Position numbers and translations under genes: made by a program
In this document: positions 8,401-17,414 of the stretch, one piece after another
Layout: every line of letters starts with the position of its first letter
Position numbering within the stretch: position 1 is the stretch's first letter
Notes under the pieces: generated by a model
What the model was told of the DNA's origin: nothing
Seen by the model: only the letters and a program-made list of their open reading frames with translations
Database searches by the model: none
Assembly (NCBI GenBank): GCA_949297665.1
Contig: CASFTO010000033.1
Coordinates: 1-40,627, forward strand
Origin: an uncultured Alphaproteobacteria bacterium
GTDB taxonomy: Bacteria; Pseudomonadota; Alphaproteobacteria; RF32; CAG-239
Direction: 5' to 3'
DNA: 40,627 nt

Positions 8401-8858
8401 CCACTACCACTATCTGCTAACAAAGCAACTGCAGCAGCAGTTCCGGCCAAGGCTGTTCCAGCAATTAAATATTTTTTAGTTGTATCTGAATCCGCTAAAT
8501 TAGAAGCATAATTAGGATGAGAAGCCACGGCATCATATCTCTGCGCCAAATCTCGCACATATGCAGGATTAACTTTCTGCATACACTCATGACTTTCATC
8601 AGCACCCAAATTGCGTAAACGACTATACGCCGGATAATCATTATAAGCAGCAGCATAGCACAAAGCGGTATAACCATTTGGAGAAACAGAATCTATTTTA
8701 TATCCTTTTTTCAGATAATTTTTAATAGCAATAATATTCGCTTGCTTTGCATTTTGATAAGCAAAACCGGCAAAAGACAGCGCTTTTGCCTCATTAACAG
8801 CGCAAAAAAGACATAAAAACAAAATATTAACGCCAAAAATACGTTTAAGTAGTCCCAT
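5478..8858 (-). CDS. Large classical autotransporter with ankyrin-like and Cys-repeat N-terminus
   Basis: A protein of 1126 residues. Order of parts: signal peptide (residues 1-26, ending NEAKA); an ankyrin-like segment around 35-92 (NGYTALCYAAAYND); a hydrophobic Ala-rich helix at 130-148; two copies of a cysteine repeat at about 162-219 (CPTGQKWDG..CIPIICP..THL.GN.CV). A long passenger follows in which N.GNVYGIYG-like units recur, predicting a beta-solenoid. The chain ends in an autotransporter barrel of ~270 residues closing with aromatic GVQYKF. The barrel inserts in the outer membrane and exposes the passenger. A hydrophobic helix after the signal peptide is atypical and could delay inner-membrane release. 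SD AGGA lies ~8 nt before ATG 8858. Substrate or host ligand unknown. Confidence 0.85.
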   Translation of the reverse strand: MGLLKRIFGVNILFLCLFCAVNEAKALSFAGFAYQNAKQANIIAIKNYLKKGYKIDSVSPNGYTALCYAAAYNDYPAYSRLRNLGADESHECMQKVNPAYVRDLAQRYDAVASHPNYASNLADSDTTKKYLIAGTALAGTAAAVALLADSGSGGSSGNTNRCPTGQKWDGEQCIPIICPDGTHLEGNNCVSCPTGQKWDGSKCIPIICPENTHLVGNDCVADDIDIDNDNDQDVYGIYSEEEDVYNLRSDSEYPDKEANINIDNKGNGNVYGIYGFGNIRNADVIESGNIGIGNIVINNEGKGNVFGIYSHVEDISFLKEAYVALGEFGGTAYGNLEINNKGGGSVIGVYGDVRAYNARTNFAGSKAEGNITIHSDGDIYGLSGYTNATNSISYDGGGDVKGSINLYSTGDGNVYGLAVSPDGIPGVGQPEDGGGMLRNWFAYNSVVYWDGVGPTQGASTASGIINIHNVGNGNVYGMYGGVELQNAIHQGVVDGEGKPIGVAEGLINIVNLGDGDAYGIYTLGGNDGTAANIGNITNEGTHSVINIVSTGSGVTTGLRGGQESSIENSGEININNLGNGTAVGIYGGANSNIVNSGTINIYRQAYEDEETGQTYNPDGEIGGTAYGIYAESGSYVTNTGTIKITGAEYGTGVYLEKGASLENSGTIMFNGSSDNISQTGEAIDIYGDAIGKTTVDLNDLGGEIILGQGGRFFADSLKGDMSVSEKNVLGGFGNQYVLTGALQADDVEELNLNSKSAMFVANSQQNQNGGYDVVMTRQNFKDIIDDDNISGYLENNYIAGNGSKIFDSLKTADSKNALNQKAANLLGTDMLPNFRREDALLYRNLSRQFNDNLFNQPNQNYIGGYKYIDISTDSDGTLMGSDGQAHVAYAMLKNKANNGITYGLGASIAKLDSDYDNGSKRDANIFGVWAPVGYDFKNGTQWFSKAYLGYVDGSYDRLTDLQKYSADINEYQYGVSNEIRYNLNLGGGFTFSPLAELNLFGVYSDGYDEGDNEGAIHTDSQNDLSLEGGLGAYLAKKVDFDNDSHLTIQIGGVYYVEFLDPDDGFDASVAALDGKYKLAHKEDDGRAVLSARVNYNYKDITLYGNIEKETANDKSLLIDAGVQYKF

Positions 8859-8871
8859 TTCAAATATCCTA

Positions 8872-8890
8872 AAAACACCTATTGTGTTTT
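8872..8890. promoter_or_regulatory. Inverted repeat in the autotransporter leader
   Basis: Perfect 7-bp arms AAAACAC-ctatt-GTGTTTT lie between an extended -10-like TGCTATTCT (minus strand, 8893-8898 hexamer) and the SD of the autotransporter gene. It could be an operator or an RNA hairpin. The -35 is not clear. Confidence 0.4.
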
Positions 8891-8931
8891 AGAATAGCAT
8901 ACAAACATTAAAAATAAGTTTAAACAAATCA

Positions 8932-8959
8932 AAACAGCCGGAATAAAATCCGGCTGTTT
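8932..8959 (-). terminator. Terminator of groESL
   Basis: A perfect 11-bp stem AAACAGCCGGA / TCCGGCTGTTT with a 6-nt loop, 19 nt beyond the groEL stop. Confidence 0.8.
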
Positions 8960-8978
8960 AAATAAATAGACAGACTGA

Positions 8979-10640
<1,662 letters not shown>

Positions 10641-10644
10641 CTAA

Positions 10645-10935
10645 TTATCTTTCCACAACAGCCAAAATATCGCCTTCTTTAATAATCAAATGAGGCTCCC
10701 CATCAATTTTAACTTCGGTTCCAGACCATTTGCTAAACAAGATATGGTCACCGACTTTAACACTCATCGGCAAGATTTTGCCGTCAGGAGTTCTCGGTCC
10801 TTCACCTGCGGCAATAACAACTCCCTCGCTTGGTTTTTCTTTAGCTGTATCAGGCAGGATAATACCACCTGCGGTTTTATTTTCTTCTTCGACGCGTTTA
10901 ATTAAAACGTTTTCGCGTAAAGGCTTTACTTGCAT
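10645..10935 (-). CDS. groES: Co-chaperonin GroES
   Basis: A protein of 96 residues, standard length. It is the heptameric lid of GroEL. It begins [20 protein letters not shown], carries the mobile loop [17 protein letters not shown] near residues 20-36 and ends in the typical [17 protein letters not shown] lies 8-9 nt before the ATG. It is first in the groES-groEL operon. The upstream DNA contains a repeated AATAGGTTA motif rather than a recognisable CIRCE element, so heat regulation is likely by another route. Confidence 0.98.
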   Translation of the reverse strand: MQVKPLRENVLIKRVEEENKTAGGIILPDTAKEKPSEGVVIAAGEGPRTPDGKILPMSVKVGDHILFSKWSGTEVKIDGEPHLIIKEGDILAVVER

Positions 10936-10952
10936 TTAAATTACTCCCATAA

Positions 10953-10986
10953 AATAGGTTATACTAAAACTAATAGGTTAGTTAGT
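10953..10986. promoter_or_regulatory. Repeats in the groESL promoter region
   Basis: A direct repeat AATAGGTTA (10953-10961 and 10972-10980) overlaps a perfect inverted repeat AACTAA-tagg-TTAGTT (10968-10983). On the minus strand a -10-like TATAAC (10958-10963) lies inside the array. No good -35, sigma-32 pair or CIRCE is seen, so this may be an operator for a different heat-shock regulator. Confidence 0.45.
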
Positions 10987-11026
10987 GTTTCGTTTTTACA
11001 AAATCAAGCCTTTGAGAAAGATTTTA

Positions 11027-12040
11027 TCATATTTTTATATTTTTAAAGAGAGCGTCAAACATTTCTGCAATTTTAACATTAGAAAAATTCTTCAATGTAA
11101 TCTCACGAGCTTTCTGCGCCATCGCTGCGCGTTCTTCAGGATGAGCCAAATAATACTCTAATTTTTCTTTAAACTCGTAATAATCTTTATAAGTTGCAAC
11201 AGTATCGCCATAAGTATCTTCAATTTCGGGCAAATAGTCGGTAAGCACAAATCCTCCCGAAGCCGTCACATCAAAAATCCGATTAGAAATAAAGCCATAA
11301 TAGCTCATATCTTCCCGATGATCATTAAGAACCACATCCGCGCTTGCATAATAACGATACAAGTCATTATTCTCAATAAAGTTCCCTTTTAATACATCCG
11401 GTTGCAAAGTTTTCTCCCAAAACTTACCGAACACGCTTAAATTTGCCCCCGCCAGAACAGCATAATCAATACTTTTACGACCAAACCCTGTATGGTCAGA
11501 ACCGACAAACAGTACTGAATACGTTTTATCAGCATCTTTAGCCGTTGGTTTAAATCTATCGGGATTCGTAAATTGCGGAATATAAGCGGACATAACACCA
11601 ATCGGAGCCACCACATCCCTAATAAATTTTTGCGAAGCACAAGCCACCACATCAACTTCGTTTAATATTTCAGGATGCAAACCTTCCACATAATAGAGAT
11701 AGAGAACACGTTTACGCCCGTCGTCTTTATTTTCGGCATCCGGCAAATGCTCAAAATTATAGTACCCCTTAAAATAAATCACATTGCCGATATCACTCAA
11801 ATTTAAATCATCATAATTTTCGCGAAACCTATACTCAACTTTGTACCCTAATTTCTGCAACCCCTGTTTTAAATCATCCGCCAAGAAAAAATCCCCATCT
11901 TTTTGATAGTAATAAGGAGATGAGGCGCGTTCGGAAGAAGGTAAAACAATCGCAACTTTAGAATAATCCAAGCGGTTAAAAAACCAAAAAGCTCCGACAA
12001 GCACCATAACTAAGACTATCAGACCGGCAATTTTCTTCAT
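11027..12040 (-). CDS. Membrane-anchored CgeB-like glycosyltransferase
   Basis: A protein of 337 residues from ATG 12040 (AGGAG at 8 nt; the frame also contains a TTG just upstream). One N-terminal hydrophobic segment (residues 4-22, ending WFFNRL) acts as a signal anchor. The rest is GT-B-like: an N-terminal alpha/beta domain with KVAIVLPSS, then a C-terminal domain typical of the Glyco_trans_1_2/CgeB group (VLNDHREDMSYYGFISNRIF, ASGGFVLTDY, YYLAHPEERAAMAQKAREI). It would transfer a sugar from a nucleotide donor; donor and acceptor are unknown. The anchor makes this unusual, since most relatives are soluble, and would place the domain in the periplasm if the orientation is N-in. It sits alone, upstream of groES on the same strand. 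Confidence 0.75.
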   Translation of the reverse strand: MKKIAGLIVLVMVLVGAFWFFNRLDYSKVAIVLPSSERASSPYYYQKDGDFFLADDLKQGLQKLGYKVEYRFRENYDDLNLSDIGNVIYFKGYYNFEHLPDAENKDDGRKRVLYLYYVEGLHPEILNEVDVVACASQKFIRDVVAPIGVMSAYIPQFTNPDRFKPTAKDADKTYSVLFVGSDHTGFGRKSIDYAVLAGANLSVFGKFWEKTLQPDVLKGNFIENNDLYRYYASADVVLNDHREDMSYYGFISNRIFDVTASGGFVLTDYLPEIEDTYGDTVATYKDYYEFKEKLEYYLAHPEERAAMAQKAREITLKNFSNVKIAEMFDALFKNIKI

Positions 12041-12065
12041 CAAACAGCTCCTTTTAATTTTTTAC

Positions 12066-12093
12066 TTGACAAAAATATTTTTTTGACTATTAT
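12066..12093 (+). promoter_or_regulatory. Strong sigma-70 promoter of the ABC triple operon
   Basis: TTGACA (12066-12071), 16-bp spacer, TATTAT (12088-12093). The predicted start near 12100 gives a short leader; only a weak AAGG precedes ATG 12126. Confidence 0.7.
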
Positions 12094-12125
12094 ACACACA
12101 TCGCAAATTTTTAAGGCTATTTATT

Positions 12126-13886
12126 ATGGATATTAGAACGCTTATATTAAAAAATCTTAAAAAATGTAAAAAACTATTTATCCTTTTTTGCATTACCTTT
12201 ATTTTGACTTGCATCATTTTACCATTAGAAACATGGCTCATCAGCCGCCTTGTCGGTTGCTTTGAAATAAAAAACTCAACCGAAGCGCTCAATCAATGTT
12301 TCACAATTTTATTGATATTAGTCGGATATTACCTTATCCGCGCCCTCATAAACGGCTACTACGCCACCTATATAAAAGAGGCCTTTTCCCAAACATTTTT
12401 AAGTCATTTAGTAACCGATATTTTCACCAAAATTCATGCTCACTCTGTTCGTTACTTTGATGATGAAATGAGCGGTCGCGTATCATCAGCGCTAACAGGA
12501 TTATGCCAGAGTTTAACCAATTTATTCACCGATACTTGCTTTTTACTCATTCGTCCAATGGGAATTTTAATTATATCATATTCCATCATTGCCACCTTTA
12601 GTCCATCACTAAGCACCCTGTTATTTGCGATAAACATTCCTTACTTTTTCGCCGTATATAAAGTAAATCGCCACTTTTTTGATTTAGGCCGAAATCGTGT
12701 AAATTATGAAAATATAGCCAGAGGCATTTTAGTAGACAGCATTGCCAACGCTAATTTAGTCAAATACAGTGGTTCATTTTTCAGCGAACAACTTTATTTT
12801 TACAAAAACTTAAAACAAGCCCTTTTACGCATAGCCGAACAAGGGCGTTATCAAATTGTCTCCCGTTTTGCCTTTCATGCAATAGATACCGTATTCTTAA
12901 CCTCTGGAATATTTTTAATCTTATATTTTGCACAAAAAGACAATATCGCTCTGGATAATCTGTTTTACGTTTATACCACCTTGGTCAACTTAGTTTTAGC
13001 CACCATGGGCATAAACAACTACTGCCAATTTATATCTGATCAGCTGGGAGGAATTCGTGCCAATTTCTCAACCCTAAACCAACCCATTGATATAAAAGAA
13101 AAAGAAGACGCTATAAACATACGTCCCACCAAAGCGGAAATAACCTTCAAAGATGTAAATTTTTCTTACATCGAAGGCAAACCTATATTTGAAAACCTAA
13201 ATTTACATATCAAAGCCGGAGAAAAGATCGGCATAGTCGGACATTCCGGCTCAGGAAAATCCACTTTGATAAACTTGCTCCTTCGCGCTTATGATGTAGA
13301 TAACGGAGAAATATTGCTAAACAAAACTAACATCAAAGATTTAACTTTCCGCTCTCATCATAAAAACATTGCCGTTATCTCACAAGATACCGCCTTGTTT
13401 AACCGCAGTATTTGGGAGAATTTGCGTATAACAAATTCACAAGCGAGCGAAGAGCAAATCCGCCAAGCCGCTCAATTAGCGCAAATAGATAAAACCATTA
13501 TGAATTTACCACACGGATACAATAGCGTCGTCGGTGAAAGAGGAACAATGCTTTCCGGTGGCGAAAGACAGCGTATAGCTATTGCCCGCGCTATTTTACA
13601 AAATGCTCCGATTTTAATTTTGGATGAAGCAACATCGGCCTTAGACAGTGAAGCGGAAATAATGATAGAAAAGGCATTACAGAATATCATCAAAGATAAA
13701 ACCGTGATTGCCATCGCCCATAGACTTTCCACATTAAGAAGCATGGATAGAATAATCGTCTTAGAAAATGGCAAGATAATTGAAGAAGGTTCCATTGATG
13801 AACTGCTCAAAAACAGATCCGGCACTTTCTATAAACTTTATCAGCTCCAAAACAATGGCTACCTTTCTTATGGAGAAGAAGCATGA
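12126..13886 (+). CDS. ABC exporter half-transporter 1 (MsbA/multidrug type)
   Basis: A protein of 586 residues: a six-helix type-IV ABC transmembrane domain (to ~residue 310) fused to a nucleotide-binding domain. Seen: Walker A GHSGSGKST (372-380), Q-loop VISQDTALF, signature LSGGERQRIAIARAIL (476 on), Walker B ILILDEATSALD and H-loop AHRLST (H532). All catalytic elements are intact. Such proteins dimerise and use ATP to extrude lipids, peptides or drugs across the inner membrane. It is the first of three consecutive ABC genes and overlaps the next by ATGA, so heterodimers are likely. Its membrane domain is the most divergent of the three. The last ~30 residues (SGTFYKLYQLQNNGYLSYGE) are shared almost exactly with gene 2. 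Substrate not predictable. Confidence 0.9.
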   Translation: MDIRTLILKNLKKCKKLFILFCITFILTCIILPLETWLISRLVGCFEIKNSTEALNQCFTILLILVGYYLIRALINGYYATYIKEAFSQTFLSHLVTDIFTKIHAHSVRYFDDEMSGRVSSALTGLCQSLTNLFTDTCFLLIRPMGILIISYSIIATFSPSLSTLLFAINIPYFFAVYKVNRHFFDLGRNRVNYENIARGILVDSIANANLVKYSGSFFSEQLYFYKNLKQALLRIAEQGRYQIVSRFAFHAIDTVFLTSGIFLILYFAQKDNIALDNLFYVYTTLVNLVLATMGINNYCQFISDQLGGIRANFSTLNQPIDIKEKEDAINIRPTKAEITFKDVNFSYIEGKPIFENLNLHIKAGEKIGIVGHSGSGKSTLINLLLRAYDVDNGEILLNKTNIKDLTFRSHHKNIAVISQDTALFNRSIWENLRITNSQASEEQIRQAAQLAQIDKTIMNLPHGYNSVVGERGTMLSGGERQRIAIARAILQNAPILILDEATSALDSEAEIMIEKALQNIIKDKTVIAIAHRLSTLRSMDRIIVLENGKIIEEGSIDELLKNRSGTFYKLYQLQNNGYLSYGEEA

Positions 13887-13897
13887 CGCCCTTAAAA
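13805..13897 (+). repeat. 93-bp direct repeat, copy 1 (copy 2 at 15559-15651)
   Basis: The 3' end of ABC gene 1 plus the first codons of gene 2 recur 1754 bp downstream at the gene 2/3 junction, with four mismatches and no indel. This is the signature of an unequal-crossover duplication of one ABC gene. Confidence 0.85.
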
Positions 13898-15640
13898 TTT
13901 ATTTTCCAATACCTAAGACAAATTAAATTGTACACCATCGCCACCTTTGGTTTATTTGGGCTCAGTCGTGTATTTATTTACCTAGACAATTACTACATTG
14001 CATCGTTGTTCGGTTACATTGTTGAAAATCCAACGCAAATTATAACCGGAACTTCTATAACCTATGTTGCCATATACGCTGCCTTGCATTTTGGCTCAAA
14101 TATTTGCGACGGGTTACGCACCATTTTTGAATTTCGTATGAATATTTTTCTAAAACGCAATATTTACAAAGACGCTTTCAAGCACACGCATAAACACTCC
14201 TCTTCATACTTTACCGAAGAAATGTCTGGAAAAATATCCAATAAAGTTATTCATCTCGTCCTTCTAACCATAAGCCTGTGTTGGAGTTTTAAAGGTGTAT
14301 TAGAAGCTGTCATTATCCCCTATGCAGTTGCCTTACCGATATTATTCAGTGTTGACAAAGGCTTAGCTATGTCCATTATCTTTTTTTGCATAATAACAAG
14401 TTTCTTTAACTACTACCACTGCAAAAACCTAAAACCTATCTCCAAAGAAAACGCCCAATTAGAGTCGGAAGCTGCCGGAATTATCGTGGATAGCATTGCC
14501 AATGCCCGTTTAGTGAAAAATTGTGGCGCCGTATTACACGAAAAAGCTTATTTAGGCAAAACGTTGAAAAAAGTCGTCAGAAGTTATCTCAAAAAAGGGT
14601 ACGAAACCGGCATATCCAACAGCTTTAATATCTTATCGCTGATGGTCTTACGCGTCATATCTCTATTGATTTTAGTTTACTTTTGGCATGCAAAAAATCT
14701 CAATATCAGCCAAGTTCTGATTGCCTTGACATACATTCATTTACTTTTATCGCCGATAGATAGAATAGGAGATTTCATTATCCGCTATCAACAAAACCTT
14801 GGCGCTTTGGAAGATGCTATAAATGTCATTTATAAACCGATAGAAGTAAAAGATGCACCCAACGCTAAACTGCTAAAAATAAGCAAGCCCAATATTTCCA
14901 TAAAAAATATGAACTTTGCCTATGAAAACAAAGCCGCATTATTTGAAGATTTCAATTTAGAAATAAACGCAAACGAAAAAGTCGGTATCGTTGGTTTATC
15001 AGGTTCAGGCAAATCTACTCTAATAAATCTAATCCTCCGCGCCTATGACATAAAAGGAGGAGAAATTAAGATTTCCGAACAAAACATCGCCGACGTAACA
15101 CAAAGTTCGCTACGCCGTCACATAGCCCTCATTCCGCAAGAACCGAGCTTATTTAATCGCTCCATAATGAATAATATCCGTTTTTCAAACCCGAAAGCCT
15201 CCGATGAAGAAGTTTACAAAGCAGCCAAACTGGCTCAAATTCACGATACAATCTTAAAAATGCCTAAAGGGTATCAAAGTGTTGTCGGAGAAAGAGGCGT
15301 TAAGGTGTCAGGTGGCGAAAGACAAAGAATAGCCATCGCCTCAGCAATTTTAAAAGACACACCGATTTTAATTTTAGACGAGGCAACCTCGGCTTTAGAC
15401 AGTGAATCCGAAACAGCTATTCAGAAAGCGCTGCAAAACATCATGAAGAATAAAACCGTTATAGCGATTGCCCACCGCTTATCAACTTTAAGAAACATGG
15501 ATAGGATTGTTGTTTTGGAACAAGGAAAAATTGTAGAAAACGACAGCCCTAAAAATTTGCTCAAAAACAAATCCGGCACTTTCTATAAACTTTATCAGCT
15601 CCAAAACAATGGCTATCTTTCTTATGGAGAAAAAGTATGA
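13883..15640 (+). CDS. ABC exporter half-transporter 2
   Basis: A protein of 585 residues with the same plan as its neighbours: membrane domain to ~315, Walker A GLSGSGKST (371-379), Q-loop LIPQEPSLFNRS, signature VSGGERQRIAIASAIL (475 on), Walker B ILILDEATSALDSESE and H-loop at H531. The residue after the signature region is AIASAIL where gene 1 has AIARAIL. The start ATG lies in ATGA overlapping the previous stop, with GGAGAAG just before it. It is closely related to gene 3 (from residue ~137 on, nearly identical), but residues 121-136 (KVIHLVLLTISLCWSF) differ strongly from gene 3 (KLLQTESIIRQLFWRF). The divergent patch suggests relaxed or altered coupling. Partner choice within the trio is unknown. 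Confidence 0.9.
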   Translation: MTPLKFIFQYLRQIKLYTIATFGLFGLSRVFIYLDNYYIASLFGYIVENPTQIITGTSITYVAIYAALHFGSNICDGLRTIFEFRMNIFLKRNIYKDAFKHTHKHSSSYFTEEMSGKISNKVIHLVLLTISLCWSFKGVLEAVIIPYAVALPILFSVDKGLAMSIIFFCIITSFFNYYHCKNLKPISKENAQLESEAAGIIVDSIANARLVKNCGAVLHEKAYLGKTLKKVVRSYLKKGYETGISNSFNILSLMVLRVISLLILVYFWHAKNLNISQVLIALTYIHLLLSPIDRIGDFIIRYQQNLGALEDAINVIYKPIEVKDAPNAKLLKISKPNISIKNMNFAYENKAALFEDFNLEINANEKVGIVGLSGSGKSTLINLILRAYDIKGGEIKISEQNIADVTQSSLRRHIALIPQEPSLFNRSIMNNIRFSNPKASDEEVYKAAKLAQIHDTILKMPKGYQSVVGERGVKVSGGERQRIAIASAILKDTPILILDEATSALDSESETAIQKALQNIMKNKTVIAIAHRLSTLRNMDRIVVLEQGKIVENDSPKNLLKNKSGTFYKLYQLQNNGYLSYGEKV

Positions 15641-15651
15641 CGCCCTTAAAA
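15559..15651 (+). repeat. 93-bp direct repeat, copy 2 (copy 1 at 13805-13897)
   Basis: Second copy of the ABC gene junction repeat, ending in the first codons of gene 3 (ATGACGCCCTTAAAA). Confidence 0.85.
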
Positions 15652-17382
15652 ATTTTCTGCAAATATTCAGGGCAACTCAAGCTCTATGCCATAGCTATTT
15701 TTAGCTTATTTGGCTTGAGCCGTATATTAATCTATTTAGACAATTACTACATTGCATCGCTGTTTGGTTATATAGTCGAAAATCCGACACAAATAATAAC
15801 CGACACATCATTAACTTATATTGCCGTATACGCCGGACTACACCTTGGTTCAAGCGTAACAGACAGCATCCTAGCCATTCTTGATTTTCGCACCAATATT
15901 CTTTTAAAAAGACACATCTACAACGACTTATTTAAGCATATACACAAACATTCATCCTCATATTTTAGCGAAGAAATGTCTGGAAAAATCTCCAACAAAC
16001 TCCTTCAAACAGAAAGTATTATCAGACAACTTTTCTGGCGATTTAAAGGAGTTCTCGAAACACTCATCATTCCCTATGTTGTCGCTTTACCGATATTATT
16101 CAGCGTTGACAAAGGCTTAGCTACATCCATTACCTTTTTTTGCGTAATAACAAGTTTCTTCAACTATTATCATTGCAAAAACCTAAAACCAATCTCCAGA
16201 GAAAACGCTCAATTAGAGTCGGAAGCTGCCGGAATTATCGTAGACAGTATCGCCAATGCCCGCTTAGTAAAAAATTGTGGCGCCGTATTACACGAAAAAG
16301 CTTATTTAGGCAAAACGTTGAAAAAAGTCGTCAGAAGTTATCTCAAAAAAGGGCACGAAACCGGCATATCCAACAGCTTTAATATCTTATCGCTGATGGT
16401 CTTACGCGTCATATCTCTATTGATTTTAGTTTACTTTTGGCATGTCAAAAATCTCAACATCAGCCAAGTATTAATTGCCTTGACATACATTCATTTACTT
16501 TTATCACCAATAGATAGAATAGGAGATTTCATTATCCGCTATCAACAAAACCTTGGCGCTTTGGAAGATGCCATAAATGTCCTCTACAAACCGATAGAAG
16601 TAAATGACGCCCCCAACGCCAAACAATTAACAATAAACACCCCAAATATCTCCATCAAAAATATGAGTTTCGCGTATGAAAACAAAGCCCCATTGTTTGA
16701 AGATTTCAATTTAGAAATAAACGCAAACGAAAAAGTCGGTATTGTCGGATTATCCGGTTCAGGAAAATCTACTCTAATCAATTTAATTTTAAGAGCCTAT
16801 GATATAAAAGGGGGAGAAATTAAGATTTCCGAACAAAACATCGCCGACGTAACACAAAGTTCGCTACGCCGTCACATAGCCCTCATTCCGCAAGAACCTA
16901 GCTTATTTAATCGCTCCATAATAAATAACATCCGCTTTTCAAACCCTAAAGCCTCCGATGAAGATGTTTACAAAGCAGCCAAACTAGCTCAAATTCACGA
17001 CACAATCTTAAAAATGCCTAAAGGGTATCAAAGTGTTGTCGGAGAAAGAGGCGTTAAGGTATCCGGCGGCGAAAGACAAAGAATAGCCATAGCCTCAGCT
17101 ATCCTAAAAGACACACCGATTTTAATTTTAGACGAGGCAACCTCGGCTTTAGACAGTGAATCCGAAACAGCTATTCAGAAAGCGCTGCAAAACATCATGA
17201 AGAACAAAACCGTTATAGCGATTGCCCACCGCCTATCAACTTTAAGAAACATGGATAGAATTATTGTTCTAGAACACGGCAAAATCGTCGAAAGTGGTGC
17301 ACCTAAAGAATTGCTCAAAGATAAATCCGGAAAATTTTACCATTTATTCAATTTGCAGTCAGACGGCTTTATCCAATCATAA
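15637..17382 (+). CDS. ABC exporter half-transporter 3
   Basis: A protein of 581 residues, duplicate of gene 2, joined by the same ATGA overlap. Walker A GLSGSGKST, signature VSGGERQRIAIASAIL, Walker B and H-loop are intact. The DNA around 16270-16440 matches gene 2 (14518-14690) with a single difference up to the WH codons, while the 5' third differs at many sites. Such mosaic identity points to gene conversion after duplication. The C-terminus diverges (SGKFYHLFNLQSDGFIQS), replacing the tail shared by genes 1 and 2. It is the last gene of the operon; I see no clear terminator in the 32 bp before the convergent neighbour. Confidence 0.9.
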   Translation: MTPLKIFCKYSGQLKLYAIAIFSLFGLSRILIYLDNYYIASLFGYIVENPTQIITDTSLTYIAVYAGLHLGSSVTDSILAILDFRTNILLKRHIYNDLFKHIHKHSSSYFSEEMSGKISNKLLQTESIIRQLFWRFKGVLETLIIPYVVALPILFSVDKGLATSITFFCVITSFFNYYHCKNLKPISRENAQLESEAAGIIVDSIANARLVKNCGAVLHEKAYLGKTLKKVVRSYLKKGHETGISNSFNILSLMVLRVISLLILVYFWHVKNLNISQVLIALTYIHLLLSPIDRIGDFIIRYQQNLGALEDAINVLYKPIEVNDAPNAKQLTINTPNISIKNMSFAYENKAPLFEDFNLEINANEKVGIVGLSGSGKSTLINLILRAYDIKGGEIKISEQNIADVTQSSLRRHIALIPQEPSLFNRSIINNIRFSNPKASDEDVYKAAKLAQIHDTILKMPKGYQSVVGERGVKVSGGERQRIAIASAILKDTPILILDEATSALDSESETAIQKALQNIMKNKTVIAIAHRLSTLRNMDRIIVLEHGKIVESGAPKELLKDKSGKFYHLFNLQSDGFIQS

Positions 17383-17414
17383 CCAAGCCCCTAACCTTAA
17401 AGTATAAGCTATTA

